Positions 25,073-33,193 of a DNA stretch of 64,000 nt are shown piece after piece. Every line of letters starts with the position of its first letter. Position 1 is the stretch's first letter. This DNA comes from Polaromonas sp. (GTDB taxonomy: Bacteria > Pseudomonadota > Gammaproteobacteria > Burkholderiales > Burkholderiaceae_C): the NCBI GenBank assembly GCA_030683705.1, contig JAUXPP010000062.1, forward strand, positions 1-64,000, written 5' to 3'. The translations under genes and the position numbers were made by a program. The notes beneath the pieces were generated by a model, which saw only the letters and a program-made list of their open reading frames with translations, had not been told where the DNA came from and searched no databases.

Positions 25073-26071
25073 TCAGTCGGCCTTGAAGCCGGTGGCCGCG
25101 ACGGCCTTGCCCCAGGTCACGGTGTCGGCGCGGATGATGCGCGCAAACTCCTCCCCGGTGGTGCCGGTGACGCGAAAGCCGGCGTCTTCCATTTTCTGCT
25201 TGCCTTCGGGCGAGCGCACCGCCTTCTGGATGTCGGCGCTCAGGCGGGCCACGATGTCGGCCGGCGTTTTTGCCGGTGCCACGATGCCGAACCAGGAGCT
25301 GAACTCGAGCGTGCTGAAACCCTGCTCCTTGATGGTGGGCACATCGGGCAGCAGGCCGGCACGCACCGGCCCGGTGGTGCCCAGCGCGGCCAGCTTGCCG
25401 GCCTTGACCTGGGGCGCGGCCAGCCCGACGCTGGCAAACACACCCTGCACATCCCCGCTGAACAGCCCGCCCAGGGCGTCGCCAGTGCTTTTGTAGTGAA
25501 CCGGTTCCGGCTTGATGCCGATCGCCTCGCCGAACATGAAGGCGCCGAAATGGCCCGGTGTGCCGGCGCCGAAGGTGGCCATGAACAGGCCTTTTTGCTG
25601 CCGGGTCCAGTCCACGAATTCCTTGACGTTTTTGGCCGGCACTTTTTGCGGGTTCACCAGCAGCGCAAAGTCGGCGCTGACCACCTGGCTGACCGGGACG
25701 AAGTCCTTGACCGGGTCGTAGGGCAGCTTGTTGTAGCTGCTGGGCGCAATGCTGAGCTGGCCGGTTTCACCCAGCATCAGGGTGTAGCCGTCCGGCGCGG
25801 CGCGCGCGGCCTCCGAGGCCGCGATCAGTCCGCCGGCGCCTGGCTTGTTGTCGACGATCACGCCCATGCCGCCCCAGCTTTCCGACAGCTTCTGTGCCAG
25901 CAGGCGTGCCACGATGTCCGGTCCGGTGCCGGCCGGAAAACCGACGATCATGCGAACCGGCCGGGACGGGTAGCCGGCTTGCGCCTGGGCCGCGGCCCAG
26001 GGCAGCAGTCCTGCGGCGAGCAGGCCGATGGCGAGGGCACGGCGGGCGGTGGACGGTTGCGGTTTTTTCAT
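25073..26071 (-). CDS. Bug family (TctC-like) periplasmic substrate-binding protein
   Basis: Bug proteins are periplasmic solute-binding proteins of tripartite tricarboxylate transport systems, heavily expanded in Burkholderiales. The 332-residue product has a Sec signal peptide ending AAAQAQA and then YPSRPVRMIVGFPAGTGPDIVARLLAQKL, the family signature. DNKPGAGGLIAASEAARAAPDGYTLMLG follows. No tctA or tctB genes are adjacent, as is common for orphan Bug genes. It lies 38 bases downstream of a DUF3237 gene on the same strand, so the two are likely co-transcribed. The ligand is unknown, probably a carboxylate. Confidence 0.9.
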   Translation of the reverse strand: MKKPQPSTARRALAIGLLAAGLLPWAAAQAQAGYPSRPVRMIVGFPAGTGPDIVARLLAQKLSESWGGMGVIVDNKPGAGGLIAASEAARAAPDGYTLMLGETGQLSIAPSSYNKLPYDPVKDFVPVSQVVSADFALLVNPQKVPAKNVKEFVDWTRQQKGLFMATFGAGTPGHFGAFMFGEAIGIKPEPVHYKSTGDALGGLFSGDVQGVFASVGLAAPQVKAGKLAALGTTGPVRAGLLPDVPTIKEQGFSTLEFSSWFGIVAPAKTPADIVARLSADIQKAVRSPEGKQKMEDAGFRVTGTTGEEFARIIRADTVTWGKAVAATGFKAD

Positions 26072-26109
26072 GGTGTGTCTCCTGGTTGGAATGATGGAAA
26101 AGGGGTGGG

Positions 26110-26577
26110 TCAGGCCAGCTCGTAGAACTGCATCACCACGCGGTCCGGGTGGCGGGCGCCGCTGCCGGCAAACATGCGTTCGGTGATCCAGCTCAGGGCC
26201 GGTGACGCGGTTTCAAAGCTGGGCGAGCAGCGAAAGTAGATCAGCGCCGGGTCGACCGGCTCACCCCGCACCAGCCTGGCCATCAGGTCGGCCGGGCCGG
26301 ATCGGATGGCGCGGTTTTGCACGTAAATCATGTCGCCGCCATCGGTCTCCATGACGTAGCGCGCATCGAGTTCGGCGAGCCGGTCATTGACCAGCAACTG
26401 GAAATCGGCGCCGCCCGGCAGCACGCGGGCGGTCCAGCCATGTCCGGTGGCTTCGCCGCCCAGGATGGGGATCAGCCGGCGCAGGCCGCGCACGGTCTGG
26501 CCGACCTCCTGCGGCTGGCCGACCTGCACGGAAACATCAGCGAAATAGACGAGTTGGGGCGCGGCAGGTGAGTTCAT
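26110..26577 (-). CDS. DUF3237 domain protein
   Basis: This is a 155-residue cytoplasmic protein of the DUF3237 family. The start MNSPAAPQLVYFADVSV is at 26577. The barrel-like core contains LRRLIPILGGEATGHGWTARVLPGGADFQLLV, VMETDGGDMIYVQNRAIR and the C-terminal IYFRCSPSFETASPALSWITERMFAGSGARHPDRVVMQFYEL, matching the family. DUF3237 genes are often found near catabolic genes and Bug proteins; the reaction is unknown. It is divergent from the LuxR regulator at 26668. Confidence 0.82.
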   Translation of the reverse strand: MNSPAAPQLVYFADVSVQVGQPQEVGQTVRGLRRLIPILGGEATGHGWTARVLPGGADFQLLVNDRLAELDARYVMETDGGDMIYVQNRAIRSGPADLMARLVRGEPVDPALIYFRCSPSFETASPALSWITERMFAGSGARHPDRVVMQFYELA

Positions 26578-26667
26578 GCGTCTAGCGTAATCCCCGAGAG
26601 CGGGGCCTGCTGTCATCCGCGAAGATGACAGCCTTCGCGCGCCGCCGGCGTGCCCCCAGGAAAATCA

Positions 26668-27474
26668 ATGAGACAGTGGAACCTCACCCAGGCGCCCGGG
26701 CCGGACACCGGCCAGGCGCTGGCGGGCATGATCACGCGGCTGGGCCTGCCGCATTTCGACAAGGACCTGCTGGACGGTCTGTACCCCCTGTTTCCCGCGG
26801 GCTCCTGGTCGGTGTACCGCACCGGCCCGCATTGCCAGCCGGCGATTTTCATGTCGGCCAGCCATGGCATTCCCGACACCACCCGCGACTGCTGGCGCGC
26901 CTACCTGTCCGGCCCCTACCTCAGCGACCGCTCGCTGGTGCGGGAGCAGGCCGGCCCGGCCCGGGAGTCGACACTGCTGTGCCACATCAGCGCGCAGGAA
27001 GTGGCGGCCGAACACCGGGCCCGCGTGTACGAGGCGCACGGCGTGGCCGAGCGGGTGTCCATCGTGCGCCAGCAGGCCGATGACACGGTGTTTGCGATCA
27101 ATTTCTACCGGCATGTGCACCAGCGCGCCTTCAGCGACGGCCAGGTGGCGGCGCTGGAAGGCCTGGCGCCGGCCTTGCTGGCCCTGACCCAGAAACACCT
27201 GGCGCTCGCGCAATTGCCGGCCTGCGCGCCGGCGTCAGGTTCGCTGCAGTCGCTGGCGCAACGGCTGAAACGGATCAATGACCGGCTCACGGCGCGCGAA
27301 CTCGATGTCTGCGCGCGCCTGCTGCAGGGCATGACGCAGGAAGGGGTGGCGGCCGATCTGGGCCTGAGCCTGCCGACGGTCAGGACTTACCGCAACCGCG
27401 CGTTTGCCCGCCTGGGCATCCACTTTCGCAACGAGTTGTTTGCCCTGGTGCTGCGGGCACCGGACCTGCACTAG
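26668..27474 (+). CDS. LuxR family transcriptional regulator
   Basis: This is a 268-residue regulator starting at MRQWNLTQAPGPDTGQ (ATG behind CCAGGA). The C-terminal LuxR-type helix-turn-helix is clear (residues about 210-265: LTARELDVCARLLQGMTQEGVAADLGLSLPTVRTYRNRAFARLGI). The N-terminal 190 residues form a possible GAF-like sensory domain with no phosphorylatable receiver. It is divergent from the DUF3237-Bug operon and 90 bases away, so it is the probable regulator of those genes. The inducer is not known. Confidence 0.85.
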   Translation: MRQWNLTQAPGPDTGQALAGMITRLGLPHFDKDLLDGLYPLFPAGSWSVYRTGPHCQPAIFMSASHGIPDTTRDCWRAYLSGPYLSDRSLVREQAGPARESTLLCHISAQEVAAEHRARVYEAHGVAERVSIVRQQADDTVFAINFYRHVHQRAFSDGQVAALEGLAPALLALTQKHLALAQLPACAPASGSLQSLAQRLKRINDRLTARELDVCARLLQGMTQEGVAADLGLSLPTVRTYRNRAFARLGIHFRNELFALVLRAPDLH

Positions 27475-27495
27475 CGCCTGAACCGACCCGGGCGG

Positions 27496-29691
27496 CTAGA
27501 ACAGGTAGCCGCCGACGCGCTGCAGCATTGATTCGGCTTCGGCATAACGTCCCAGCCCCTGCAGTACCCGGGCCATCGCCAGGTCGCTGCGGACGATCAG
27601 GTCCGTATTGACGGCGTCGCTTTCAGCCGGGCTCAGCCCGGCGGTGGACTGGGCCTGGCGGCGGTATTTGTCGGCCCTGGCCGGCAGTCCTCCATTGGCG
27701 TAGAGCAAGGAAAGCTGGCTCAGCGCTTTTGCCTTTTCAAGGCCTGATTTGCTTTCGAGTTGTGATTCCAGAGTCGCTATCGCGGCTTCCAGCTGTTCCT
27801 GCGCGGCTGCGTCGCCAAGTTGCGCGATGCTGCGCAGCCACGTCGCCCGCTCGGCCAGGTTGCTGTTCTTGCCGGCAAGTGCCAGCGCGGTGTCAAGACT
27901 CTTTCGAGCCTTGTCGTTCTGGCCCAGCTGCAACTGGACCTGGTGGTCCAGGGCATGAAGCCGCAGTTGGGTCGACGGGTCGGGTGCCTGCTTGATCAGG
28001 CCTTCAATCTGGGCGGCGCTGGCTTGCGCTTTCGACCATGAACCGGCGCGGGCCCGGGCGCTGGTTTCGTTTGCGAAAACTTCACCCATGGATACAGCCA
28101 GATCGCCCAGCGTCTGCACCTGGGCGGCCTCAGGCACTGTCTTGAGTGAATCGGCCGCCAGCGACAGGAAAACGCGCGGCAAGTCTGCCGACAATTGCCC
28201 GCCCCGACTCAGGATGACAGCCGACTGGGCCAGCAATTGCGTGCGTTCCACCGGATTGGTCACCGCGAGAATTTTGGTCTTCAGTTCTTCGGCGGCCTTG
28301 CCTGCCGGCACTTCCCGGCGCTGGATGGCCCACGCCTGGGATTTGAACTCGGCGCTTCGCAAGGCCACTGCCGCCTCGGGCTGTGCGACGGGGTCCACCG
28401 CAGCCAGGGAGGGCTTCAACACACCTTTGGCACGGCCAGACTGCCCCAGTTCAGCCAGCGTCCTGGCGAATTCTGCTGTCAGCACCAGTTTGGTCTGCTT
28501 GGGCACCGCGGAAGTGCCCGCCTCGGCACCAGCGGCGTTGCCGCCGTTAAAGGCGATACCGCTGGGCGCCTTGCTACCGCCCCCCTGGCTGGGTCCACTC
28601 GCAGTCCCGCCGACACCGGTGCTGGCGCCAGAACCAGCCGAACCGGAGGGGTTGTCAATCGCGCTGTCAATGGCATCGTTGGCGGCCTGGCTGGCTGCAC
28701 TGCCAGGCTTGCCCCCTACAGCGCCGCCAGCCGCCGCGCGGTCGGCCGTTGTGTTGCCGACGGATTTTGCGAGCGTTTTCGAGGCAGCCAGGGCTTGTTC
28801 AAGCGTCAGTTGCTTGCCCCCTGTGGGTTTGCCGGCTACGGCCTGAATCAAAGGGTCATCGACGTCGGGATCCCCGGTGATGCCCGGGGCGCTGGTCGCG
28901 CCTCCTGCTGCGCTGTCCGGATCTGCTCCGGCGGCCTGCGCTGCCGTTTCAAGGCTTTGTGCCGTCATCGCCGCGGGGGTGCCTTCCTTGGCTTTGGCGC
29001 TTGAGCCCACAAAGGGCAAGCCTTCCGTCGAGAAACCCCGGCCCCCCATAAAAGCCACCGCCAGCAGGCCGACCAGTCCGACGCCCTTGAACAGGCGTGC
29101 CGACCCCGGAAAGAGGCCGGGCTTTTCTTCCTTGATGCCGTATTCCTTCTCCAGCTCTGCGCGGACCTTGGCGCGCACCGACGCCTCCATCAGTTCGCGC
29201 GCGCGCTTGTCGCTGTCTTTGGCCGATTTGGCCTGGGCGAACTCGATCTTGCCGCGCTCCTGCTCCAGCAGCTTGCGCCTGAGCAGGAATTCGTCGGTGA
29301 CCTTGTCCACAAAGATGCCGCAGGACGGGCACTGGCGGTTCTCGGGAAGCACCACCCGTTTCTCGCAGGCCGGACAGACAAAAGTGCCGTCGTAGCTTCC
29401 GGCTGTCGCGGCCTGAATCGTCAGCAGGGGCGTGACGGTCACCAGCAGGCCGGCCTTGGTGAACTGTTCCTTGGCCAGGTCGGCCTTTTCGCGGGTGACG
29501 CCGGCGCCAATCTTGGCCTGGGGCGAGCCCTGGAGCACCTGCATCAGGCGTTCGACCCGGTCGGGCGCAATCCCCGCCACATCGCGCGCCAGCCGCTCGA
29601 TTTCAACCAGCCGCCCCCCGGGCGGCACATTGATCACCACGTCAAAAAGCGGGATGCTGGATTCAGGCGCGCTGTCGGCAGGTTCAGACAT
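27496..29691 (-). CDS. Zinc-ribbon membrane protein with TPR-like C-terminal region
   Basis: This is a 731-residue protein of unknown function. Residues about 15-90 (FDVVINVPPGG...GVTREKADLAKEQFTKAGLLVTV) resemble the ribosomal L7/L12 C-terminal fold. A zinc ribbon follows (CPAC at 106-109, CPSC at 121-124), then a charged coiled coil (135-185) and one membrane segment (about 203-217). A long Ala/Gly/Ser-rich stretch (225-400) precedes a C-terminal helical region with TPR-like repeats (about 440-730). It is a single-gene unit on the minus strand. The layout suggests a membrane-anchored scaffold; the domain reading is mine and unverified. Confidence 0.7.
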   Translation of the reverse strand: MSEPADSAPESSIPLFDVVINVPPGGRLVEIERLARDVAGIAPDRVERLMQVLQGSPQAKIGAGVTREKADLAKEQFTKAGLLVTVTPLLTIQAATAGSYDGTFVCPACEKRVVLPENRQCPSCGIFVDKVTDEFLLRRKLLEQERGKIEFAQAKSAKDSDKRARELMEASVRAKVRAELEKEYGIKEEKPGLFPGSARLFKGVGLVGLLAVAFMGGRGFSTEGLPFVGSSAKAKEGTPAAMTAQSLETAAQAAGADPDSAAGGATSAPGITGDPDVDDPLIQAVAGKPTGGKQLTLEQALAASKTLAKSVGNTTADRAAAGGAVGGKPGSAASQAANDAIDSAIDNPSGSAGSGASTGVGGTASGPSQGGGSKAPSGIAFNGGNAAGAEAGTSAVPKQTKLVLTAEFARTLAELGQSGRAKGVLKPSLAAVDPVAQPEAAVALRSAEFKSQAWAIQRREVPAGKAAEELKTKILAVTNPVERTQLLAQSAVILSRGGQLSADLPRVFLSLAADSLKTVPEAAQVQTLGDLAVSMGEVFANETSARARAGSWSKAQASAAQIEGLIKQAPDPSTQLRLHALDHQVQLQLGQNDKARKSLDTALALAGKNSNLAERATWLRSIAQLGDAAAQEQLEAAIATLESQLESKSGLEKAKALSQLSLLYANGGLPARADKYRRQAQSTAGLSPAESDAVNTDLIVRSDLAMARVLQGLGRYAEAESMLQRVGGYLF

Positions 29692-29835
29692 TCCGGATTC
29701 TCATATGAGTAAGGCTAAAGTTATTGTATCTAGGTGTATCTGAATGTGCGAAAAGGAGCTGTGATGTTTTACCCACTTGCCAGCGTGCGGCGCTGGGGGT
29801 AGTGCGGCAAGGTGACAACACGCCGCCCGGGGCGG

Positions 29836-30408
29836 TCAAACCAGGCCGAACCAGCCGAGCAGCGCGCCCGCGCCCAGCAGCCACAACAGGTGCAGCCGGG
29901 TACGCCAGACAATCGCCGCAGTGACCGCAGCCAGCAAGGGCACCTGCCAGTCGCTTAGGCTGCGGAAGTTGGCGCTGGCGAGAATCCAGCCGGTGGCGAT
30001 CAGCAGGGCGATCACGATGGGCGCCATGCCCTGTTTGAAGGCGCGCACCCAGCGCAGGTTGCGGTTGCGGTGGCCCCAGCTCGCCGCCAGGTAGGTCAGG
30101 GTGGTGCTGGGCAGCATGATGCCCAGCATGGTGACAAACACACCGAACAGGCCCAGCATCGGGCCCCCGGCATTCAGGCCGACATGCCAGCCCATCAGTG
30201 CGACAAACAGCACGTTGGGCCCGGGCGCGGCCTGCGCAATCGCGACCGAGGCGTTGAACTGGGGGTCGGTCAGCCAGTGCTGGCCATCCACCAGGTAGCG
30301 GTGCATGTCGGGCGCGGTGGTGATGGCGCCGCCCACCGACAACAGCGACAGGACCATGAAATGGCCGAACAGTGCCAGCCAGTCGCTCCATTGCAGCTCG
30401 AGCATCAT
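29836..30408 (-). CDS. chrA: Chromate transporter half (ChrA C-terminal type)
   Basis: This is a 190-residue membrane protein, the second of a pair of short-chain chromate transporter (CHR) genes. The start is at MMLELQWSDW (30408), overlapping the stop of the upstream half by 4 bases. The CHR signature is present: SVGGAITTAPDMHRYLVDGQHWLTD and AQAAPGPNVLFVALMGW. Short CHR pairs are thought to work together as one exporter of chromate or a similar oxyanion. Actual chromate resistance is not provable from sequence. Confidence 0.85.
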   Translation of the reverse strand: MMLELQWSDWLALFGHFMVLSLLSVGGAITTAPDMHRYLVDGQHWLTDPQFNASVAIAQAAPGPNVLFVALMGWHVGLNAGGPMLGLFGVFVTMLGIMLPSTTLTYLAASWGHRNRNLRWVRAFKQGMAPIVIALLIATGWILASANFRSLSDWQVPLLAAVTAAIVWRTRLHLLWLLGAGALLGWFGLV

Positions 30409-30989
30409 CGGTCCAGCTTCCTGTAGGTCAGCGTGCAGGCGGTCGCGCCCAGCCCGAGCAGCACATAGACCAGCGGCAGGCGCAGCAGGGCAATGCCGGT
30501 GAAACACAGCAGCGCCAGTGCGATACACAGCGGCAGGCCCAGCGGGTGCTTTTTGAGGGCGCTCATCAGCTTCAGGCCGGTGGCGGCGATCAGCCCGGCG
30601 GCCACGGCGCCCATGCCGCGCAGCGCGCCCGCGACACCGGGATGACTTGCAAACTGCGCATACACCAGCGCCAGCAGCAGCACCACCAGCAGGGGCACGG
30701 CCAGCATGCCGGCCAGTGCGGCCATGGCGCCGCGAAAACCAAAATAGCGGTGACCGATCATGAGGGAGAGGTTGATCACGTTGGGCCCGGGCATGATCTG
30801 CGCCACGGCCCATTCCTCGACAAATTCCTCGCGCGTCATCCAGCGTTTTTTCTCGACCAGCTCACGCTGCACCACGGCCAGCACGCCGCCGAAACCCTGC
30901 AGCGCCAGCAGGGTGAAGGAGACAAACAGGTCGGTCAGCGATTGGGGTTGCGGATGGGCTTCGTCCTCATCCGTGGGCGCGGCGGTCAT
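30405..30989 (-). CDS. chrA: Chromate transporter half (ChrA N-terminal type)
   Basis: This is a 194-residue membrane protein, the first of the pair of short CHR genes. The domain carries the motif LQGFGGVLAVVQRELVEKKRWMTREEFVEEWAVAQIMPGPNVINLSLMIG. It overlaps the following half by 4 bases, implying translational coupling and a heteromeric transporter. It contains about six hydrophobic segments. No ChrB-type regulator is adjacent. Confidence 0.85.
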   Translation of the reverse strand: MTAAPTDEDEAHPQPQSLTDLFVSFTLLALQGFGGVLAVVQRELVEKKRWMTREEFVEEWAVAQIMPGPNVINLSLMIGHRYFGFRGAMAALAGMLAVPLLVVLLLALVYAQFASHPGVAGALRGMGAVAAGLIAATGLKLMSALKKHPLGLPLCIALALLCFTGIALLRLPLVYVLLGLGATACTLTYRKLDR

Positions 30990-31046
30990 GGGGGCATTAT
31001 CGCCGCGCCGGCGCGGTCTCCAGGGCGCGCCGCCCGCGCCGCCGGT

Positions 31047-31095
31047 GCTATAAAAACAGTAGCTGCTCGCGCACGCCGATCAAGGGCTGGAAGGC
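31047..31095 (+). repeat. Dispersed Comamonadaceae-type repeat
   Basis: TGCTATAAAAACAGTAGCTGC followed by TCGCGCACGCCGATCAAGGGCTGGAAGGC matches the extended repeat consensus. It sits between the chromate transporter start and the GNAT-fusion stop. Confidence 0.7.
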
Positions 31096-31138
31096 TGAAT
31101 GATCCCGAAAGCAGAGGCGTCAGGGCGGCGCCTGCCGC

Positions 31139-32080
31139 TCAAAGCCTGAGCGCCCAGGTTTCACCGACCAGGTCCTTGCCGAAGCCGGTATAGGGTTCGC
31201 TTTTGACCAGCTTGAATCCGCGCCTGGCATAGATCTCCCGCGCGCTGCCGAGGCAGCTGTTGGTCCAGAGCACCATCTTCCGGTAGCCCTTGCTGCGCGC
31301 AAAGGCGATGGCCTCGTCGGTCAGCAGTGCCCCCAGGCCCTGGCCGCGTGCCTGCGGCGTCAGGATCAGCATGCGCAACTGGGCCACGGTTGGCGACTTG
31401 CGGACCACGAACACCGAGCCCACGCGCTGTCCGTCCAGTTCGGCGATCCAGCAGCGTTCCCAGGCCGGCTGGTGCTTGCGCAGGTAGTCGGCCACGATGT
31501 CCGCCACCAGCGCCTCGAATTCGCTGTTCCAGCCGTACTCGCGCGCGTAAATTTCGCCGTGTTGTTGCACCACCCAGCCCATGTCGCCGGGCTGCGGGTC
31601 ACGCAGCACCACGCCGGATCTCGCCCCGGCTGTGGCTGGGTCAAGCAGGCGCTGCACCGTGGCCAGCGCATCGGTCAGCGCGTGCCGCGCGGGTGGGGCC
31701 AGCGGCGCGAGCAGGGCTGCGGCCTCGTCGCGCGAGCGCTGCTGCAGCGGCGCGAACACCTGGTAGCCGGCTTCGGTCAGGCGCAGCAGGCTCTGCCGGG
31801 CGTCGGCCGGTGAGGCTGTCCGGGTCATCCAGCCCTGGGTTTCGAAGCGGCGGAGGATGCGGCTCAGGTAGCCCGCATCCAGTGCCAGTGCATGCCCCAG
31901 TTCGGTTGCCGTCGGCTGGTCCCGGTGGGCCAGTTCATACAGCACCCGCACCTCGGTCAGCGAAAACGGGCTGCCCAGGTAGGGGGACAGCACACCGATG
32001 CGCTGGGTGTAAAAGCGGTTGAAGCCGCGCACGGCCTTGATATGGACCTTGGAGACGGGGGGCGATGGCGAAACGGTCAT
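31139..32080 (-). CDS. MarR-GNAT fusion: HTH regulator with N-acetyltransferase domain
   Basis: This is a 313-residue bifunctional protein. The N-terminal MarR winged helix (about 10-145) shows SLTEVRVLYELAHRDQPTATELGHALALDAGYLSRILRRFETQGWMTR. The C-terminal GNAT domain (about 160-313) contains ILTPQARGQGLGALLTDEAIAFARSKGYRKMVLWT, the acetyl-CoA binding motif. The combination occurs in many proteobacteria and plants with unknown targets. It starts 32 bases downstream of another MarR gene's stop, with a dyad between them. Confidence 0.88.
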   Translation of the reverse strand: MTVSPSPPVSKVHIKAVRGFNRFYTQRIGVLSPYLGSPFSLTEVRVLYELAHRDQPTATELGHALALDAGYLSRILRRFETQGWMTRTASPADARQSLLRLTEAGYQVFAPLQQRSRDEAAALLAPLAPPARHALTDALATVQRLLDPATAGARSGVVLRDPQPGDMGWVVQQHGEIYAREYGWNSEFEALVADIVADYLRKHQPAWERCWIAELDGQRVGSVFVVRKSPTVAQLRMLILTPQARGQGLGALLTDEAIAFARSKGYRKMVLWTNSCLGSAREIYARRGFKLVKSEPYTGFGKDLVGETWALRL

Positions 32081-32102
32081 GAAGCCATCATCGCGGGATT
32101 GG

Positions 32103-32115
32103 TTGACCTAGTCAA
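32103..32115. promoter_or_regulatory. Palindrome between the two MarR genes
   Basis: TTGAC-CTA-GTCAA is a perfect inverted repeat upstream of the MarR-GNAT start. It overlaps the stop codon of the upstream MarR gene. MarR-type proteins bind such dyads, so it is a candidate autoregulatory operator for the fusion gene. Confidence 0.5.
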
Positions 32116-32597
32116 GTAATTGGGGTGCCGCCGCTGCCGTCGCCGCGGCCGATCAGCGCGCGAAGGATTTTTTTCAGCGCCGTGACATCACGCTCGCTGA
32201 AGCCTTCGAGCAGGGTGTCCTCGTGCGCTTTTGCTTGGGCCAGCAGGGCAGCCACCGTGGCTTGGCCCTGCGGGGTCTGGAAGACCAGCGTACGCCGTGC
32301 ATCGGCCGGATCCGCGCCGCGCCGGACCCAGCCGGCTTTTTCCATGCGCTGCACCAGCTTGGTCAGGGTCGGTTGCTGCGCCAGTATTTCGCGCGCCAGG
32401 TCGCCGATGGTCAGGCCGTCACCGTCCGACAGCGTGGCCAGCAGGCGCCATTCAAGAGAACTCAGCCCGGCGGCTTGCACTTGGGCGTGAAACTCGCGGT
32501 AGACGGTGTGGCTGGCGCGCGCCAGCAGGTAAGACAGGTAGCCGTCGATAAACCTGCCGGGCGGGGCAGGGCAGTCGGTCGCGGGTTTGCGGCTCAC
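32112..32597 (-). CDS. MarR family transcriptional regulator
   Basis: This is a 161-residue MarR-type regulator beginning at GTG 32597 (VSRKPATDCPAPPGRF). The core has GLSSLEWRLLATLSDGDGLTIGDLAREILAQQPTLTKLVQRMEKAGWVRRGADPADARRTLVFQTPQGQ, the typical winged helix with recognition helix and D-x-R wing. It is divergent from the flavin reductase gene, and an ATGAATATTCAT palindrome lies between the starts. It is therefore the likely controller of the catabolic cluster, with an aromatic or CoA-type ligand as the probable inducer. The longer open frame is rejected because it overlaps the flavin reductase gene. Confidence 0.85.
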   Translation of the reverse strand: MSRKPATDCPAPPGRFIDGYLSYLLARASHTVYREFHAQVQAAGLSSLEWRLLATLSDGDGLTIGDLAREILAQQPTLTKLVQRMEKAGWVRRGADPADARRTLVFQTPQGQATVAALLAQAKAHEDTLLEGFSERDVTALKKILRALIGRGDGSGGTPIT

Positions 32598-32635
32598 GGT
32601 AGGCCTTGGATGGGGCGGGTCTGCTTGCGGGTTAC

Positions 32636-32647
32636 ATGAATATTCAT
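32636..32647. promoter_or_regulatory. MarR-type operator upstream of the flavin reductase gene
   Basis: ATGAATATTCAT is a perfect 12-base palindrome in the 63-base divergent intergenic region, 13 bases before the flavin reductase ATG. An 8-base match (ATATTCAT) recurs at 41214-41221, between the thiolase and acyl-CoA dehydrogenase starts. Confidence 0.6.
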
Positions 32648-32660
32648 ATATTATCGGCAG

Positions 32661-33179
32661 ATGAATGCGCACTTGCAAGCCATCCCGCAGATTGCCTCGC
32701 CCGTGGACAGCCGGGCGCTGCGCACGGCGCTGGGCCAGTTCGCCACCGGCATCACCGTGGTCACGACCCGCGCAGCGGAGGGGGCGCTGGTCGGTCTGAC
32801 GGTCAATTCGTTTTCGGCGTTGTCGCTCGAGCCGCCGCTGATCCTCTGGTCGCTGCGTGGCAGTTCGCCCAGCCTTCCGGTGTTCGAAAGCGCAGAACGG
32901 TTTGTGGTGAATGTGCTGGCCGAGGCGCAGGTCGAGGTGTCGCGCCGGTTTGCGCTGCAGGTGGCCGACAAGTTCGACGGCGTCGCGCACGCGGAAAACG
33001 CCTGGGGCCAGCCGCTGTTGCATGGCGCCGCTGCCTGGTTCGAATGCCGCACCGTGTCGCGGCAAGCGGCCGGTGACCATTGCCTGTTCATCGCCGAGGT
33101 CGAGCGCTTCACCTTGTCGGAAGCAGCGCCGCTGCTGTTTCATTCAGGCGGCTACTTCGCCCTCGGTTCACGCCTTTAA
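32661..33179 (+). CDS. Flavin reductase family protein (HpaC/RutF-type)
   Basis: This is a 172-residue flavin reductase of the FMN-binding split-barrel type, which supplies reduced flavin to a partner monooxygenase. It has RALRTALGQFATGITVVTT, LVGLTVNSFSALSLEPPLILWSL and ERFVVNVLAE, all hallmark segments. It is the first gene of a five-gene plus-strand run, with 14 bases to the next gene. The ACAD-fold enzyme downstream, whose catalytic Glu position is not conserved, is a reasonable candidate partner. The NADH or NADPH preference is not visible. Confidence 0.9.
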   Translation: MNAHLQAIPQIASPVDSRALRTALGQFATGITVVTTRAAEGALVGLTVNSFSALSLEPPLILWSLRGSSPSLPVFESAERFVVNVLAEAQVEVSRRFALQVADKFDGVAHAENAWGQPLLHGAAAWFECRTVSRQAAGDHCLFIAEVERFTLSEAAPLLFHSGGYFALGSRL

Positions 33180-33193
33180 ACAGGGAAGCATTC

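Noticed and set aside
33080-33193. N-terminal extension of the NicX-like gene
   Set aside because: It overlaps the flavin reductase coding region; the 348-residue form from 33194 matches the family length.
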